A stretch of DNA of 64,000 bases from Xanthomonas hortorum pv. pelargonii (lineage in GTDB: Bacteria; Pseudomonadota; Gammaproteobacteria; Xanthomonadales; Xanthomonadaceae). The position numbers and the translations under genes were made by a program. Below are positions 63,092 through 64,000 of the stretch, in pieces. Every line of letters begins with the position of its first letter. Within the stretch, counting starts at the first letter, position 1. Location of the stretch: positions 1,054,001 through 1,118,000 of the forward strand of contig NZ_CP098604.1 in assembly GCF_024499015.1 (NCBI RefSeq). The letters are read 5' to 3'. The notes below the pieces were generated by a model. That model saw nothing but the letters and a program-made list of their open reading frames with translations, had not been told where the DNA came from and ran no database searches.

Positions 63092-64000
63092 GGCCTAGCC
63101 TGAAAGAGTGAATGTGACTTTTTCACAGCTGGATTGATATACAGCATCATATTCAGAGTCTCCGGAAAAATAGCATTCAATGGAGATAATGGCATCCCCA
63201 TATCCCGCAAGCAATTCTGAAGCGGGGAACCACAGTTGTTCGTCAAGCCATATTCCCCTTGATCTTTTGACAAGCAGGTAGCTAAAGCTTTTTCCTGCGA
63301 TGGACTCATATCCAAGTGGTGCACAACCGCATCCCTAATTTCATGCTGATTGCTGGAATACCAAGGATCTATCGTGTTTCCTGCCGGGCCATATGAGAAA
63401 CCTTGACCATAAGCATCCACCGACACGTGGCCAAACGTTGAGTGCAATTTCCCGTAGCTGGGGATGCCACCCGTATAAGGCAATGGCATCCAAATATAAA
63501 CATCAGCCAATCCCAGTGGATCAATTTTGCCATAAGGACTCCCGCCAACATAGGCATACGTGGCAATCCCTCCATCAAGCCCAATCGGATCACTCTGCCC
63601 ATATCGCCCGGTAGCAGCATCGTAATCCCGGAAGTAATTCTGATTTAGTCCACTGGCCGCATCAAACCGCTGCCCTGGGAACCGCATATCCAACACCAAC
63701 GCCGCACCATCGCCATCCGGATCCTGATTCGGCGCCGTGTTGCCGAAGGCCTCGCCCTTCAGGCTCCAACTCCACACCGCCACGTTACGAACCGGGTCAA
63801 CCACCACACGCGGGCTACCCAGGTGATCGGGCTCGATGTAGTGCAGCTTGTTGGCGTTGGCCAGCAGGCCCACCGGTAGGTCGTCCAGCCAGATCACCTG
63901 CTGCTTGGGCGCGCCATTGGTGTCGTAGTCGCCCAGCCAGTGGCCGGCTTCATCGTAAAGTGTGTAGGTGTTGGTGGTGCCGAGGAAGCGGCGCACCTGC
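63088..64000 (-). CDS. RHS-family polymorphic toxin, C-terminal part (5' end outside window)
   Basis: Only the last 303 residues are in the window. Numbered from the first in-frame GTG (63996), residues 20-163 are the RHS core: HYIEPDHLGSPRVVVDP, GQRFDAASGLNQNYFRDYDA and the closing signature YVGGSPYGKIDPLGL. After it comes a 139-residue variable tail with His190 (STFGHVSVD) and Cys255 (LTNNCGSPLQNCL). H before C suggests a permuted papain-like (NlpC/P60-type) amidase or peptidase toxin. The stop overlaps a small lipoprotein gene. Base composition of the tail is much lower in GC than the core, as expected for an exchanged toxin module. Export route is not visible. Confidence 0.88.
   Translation of the reverse strand, partial: QVRRFLGTTNTYTLYDEAGHWLGDYDTNGAPKQQVIWLDDLPVGLLANANKLHYIEPDHLGSPRVVVDPVRNVAVWSWSLKGEAFGNTAPNQDPDGDGAALVLDMRFPGQRFDAASGLNQNYFRDYDAATGRYGQSDPIGLDGGIATYAYVGGSPYGKIDPLGLADVYIWMPLPYTGGIPSYGKLHSTFGHVSVDAYGQGFSYGPAGNTIDPWYSSNQHEIRDAVVHHLDMSPSQEKALATCLSKDQGEYGLTNNCGSPLQNCLRDMGMPLSPLNAIFPETLNMMLYINPAVKKSHSLFQARP

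Overview
The window is chromosomal DNA of a Xanthomonas-like gammaproteobacterium (Xanthomonadaceae). The evidence is very high GC with long antisense shadow frames, a pilZ-holB-mltG-pabB block running on from the fab cluster, many TonB-dependent receptors, and intergenic repeat families typical of the group. The species cannot be named from sequence alone. Most genes lie on the minus strand.

Layout. 0.1-5.1 kb: hflK-hflC, a yjeT-like gene and purA, then a PilH-type response regulator. 5.5-8.3 kb: stress genes (cbpA, hsp20, a peroxiredoxin and a ferritin-like protein). 8.3-23.2 kb: an accessory-looking stretch bounded on both sides by copies of a 102-bp palindromic repeat. It holds pbpC, a CPBP protease, a phosphodiesterase, a large TonB receptor with a Thr-Pro linker, a RAYT transposase flanked by its REP pairs, and an alpha-2-macroglobulin lipoprotein. 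23.2-26.5 kb: nucleoside hydrolase plus a second TonB receptor. 26.8-34.8 kb: the 2-methylcitrate (propionate) locus prpB-prpC-acnD-prpF with divergent prpR and a clear sigma-54 promoter. 35-36.3 kb: a small lipoprotein, yefM-yoeB and tRNA-Val. 36.6-47.6 kb: pilZ-holB-mltG-pabB-fabF-acpP-fabG-fabD-(kinase-like)-fabH-rpmF-yceD, with yceF divergent; plsX and tmk are absent from their usual slots. 47.7-51.4 kb: two multi-pass membrane proteins, one a GT39-type glycosyltransferase. 51.4-55.8 kb: moxR-DUF58-tgpA-slp. 55.9-59.5 kb: hinT, recR, ybaB, dnaX. 59.7-64 kb: tRNA-Ser(GGA) with an adjacent tyrosine integrase, then an AT-richer island ending in the C-terminus of an RHS polymorphic toxin.

Main points of interest. 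The RHS protein ends in what looks like a permuted papain-fold toxin, with H before C. Its stop overlaps (ATGA) the start of a small lipoprotein that fits as immunity protein. That gene, two further small membrane-protein genes and one remnant in the same array are each readable end to end only if one base is added to a short homopolymer. prpB at 33.0 kb has the same defect just after its start codon. Either the island is decaying or the assembly under-calls homopolymers. Separately, the expected ATGA stop/start overlap between tgpA and slp reads GCGA.

The housekeeping blocks match known gene orders, so those calls are secure. Function in the RHS island and for the 47.7-kb membrane protein is inferred or unknown.
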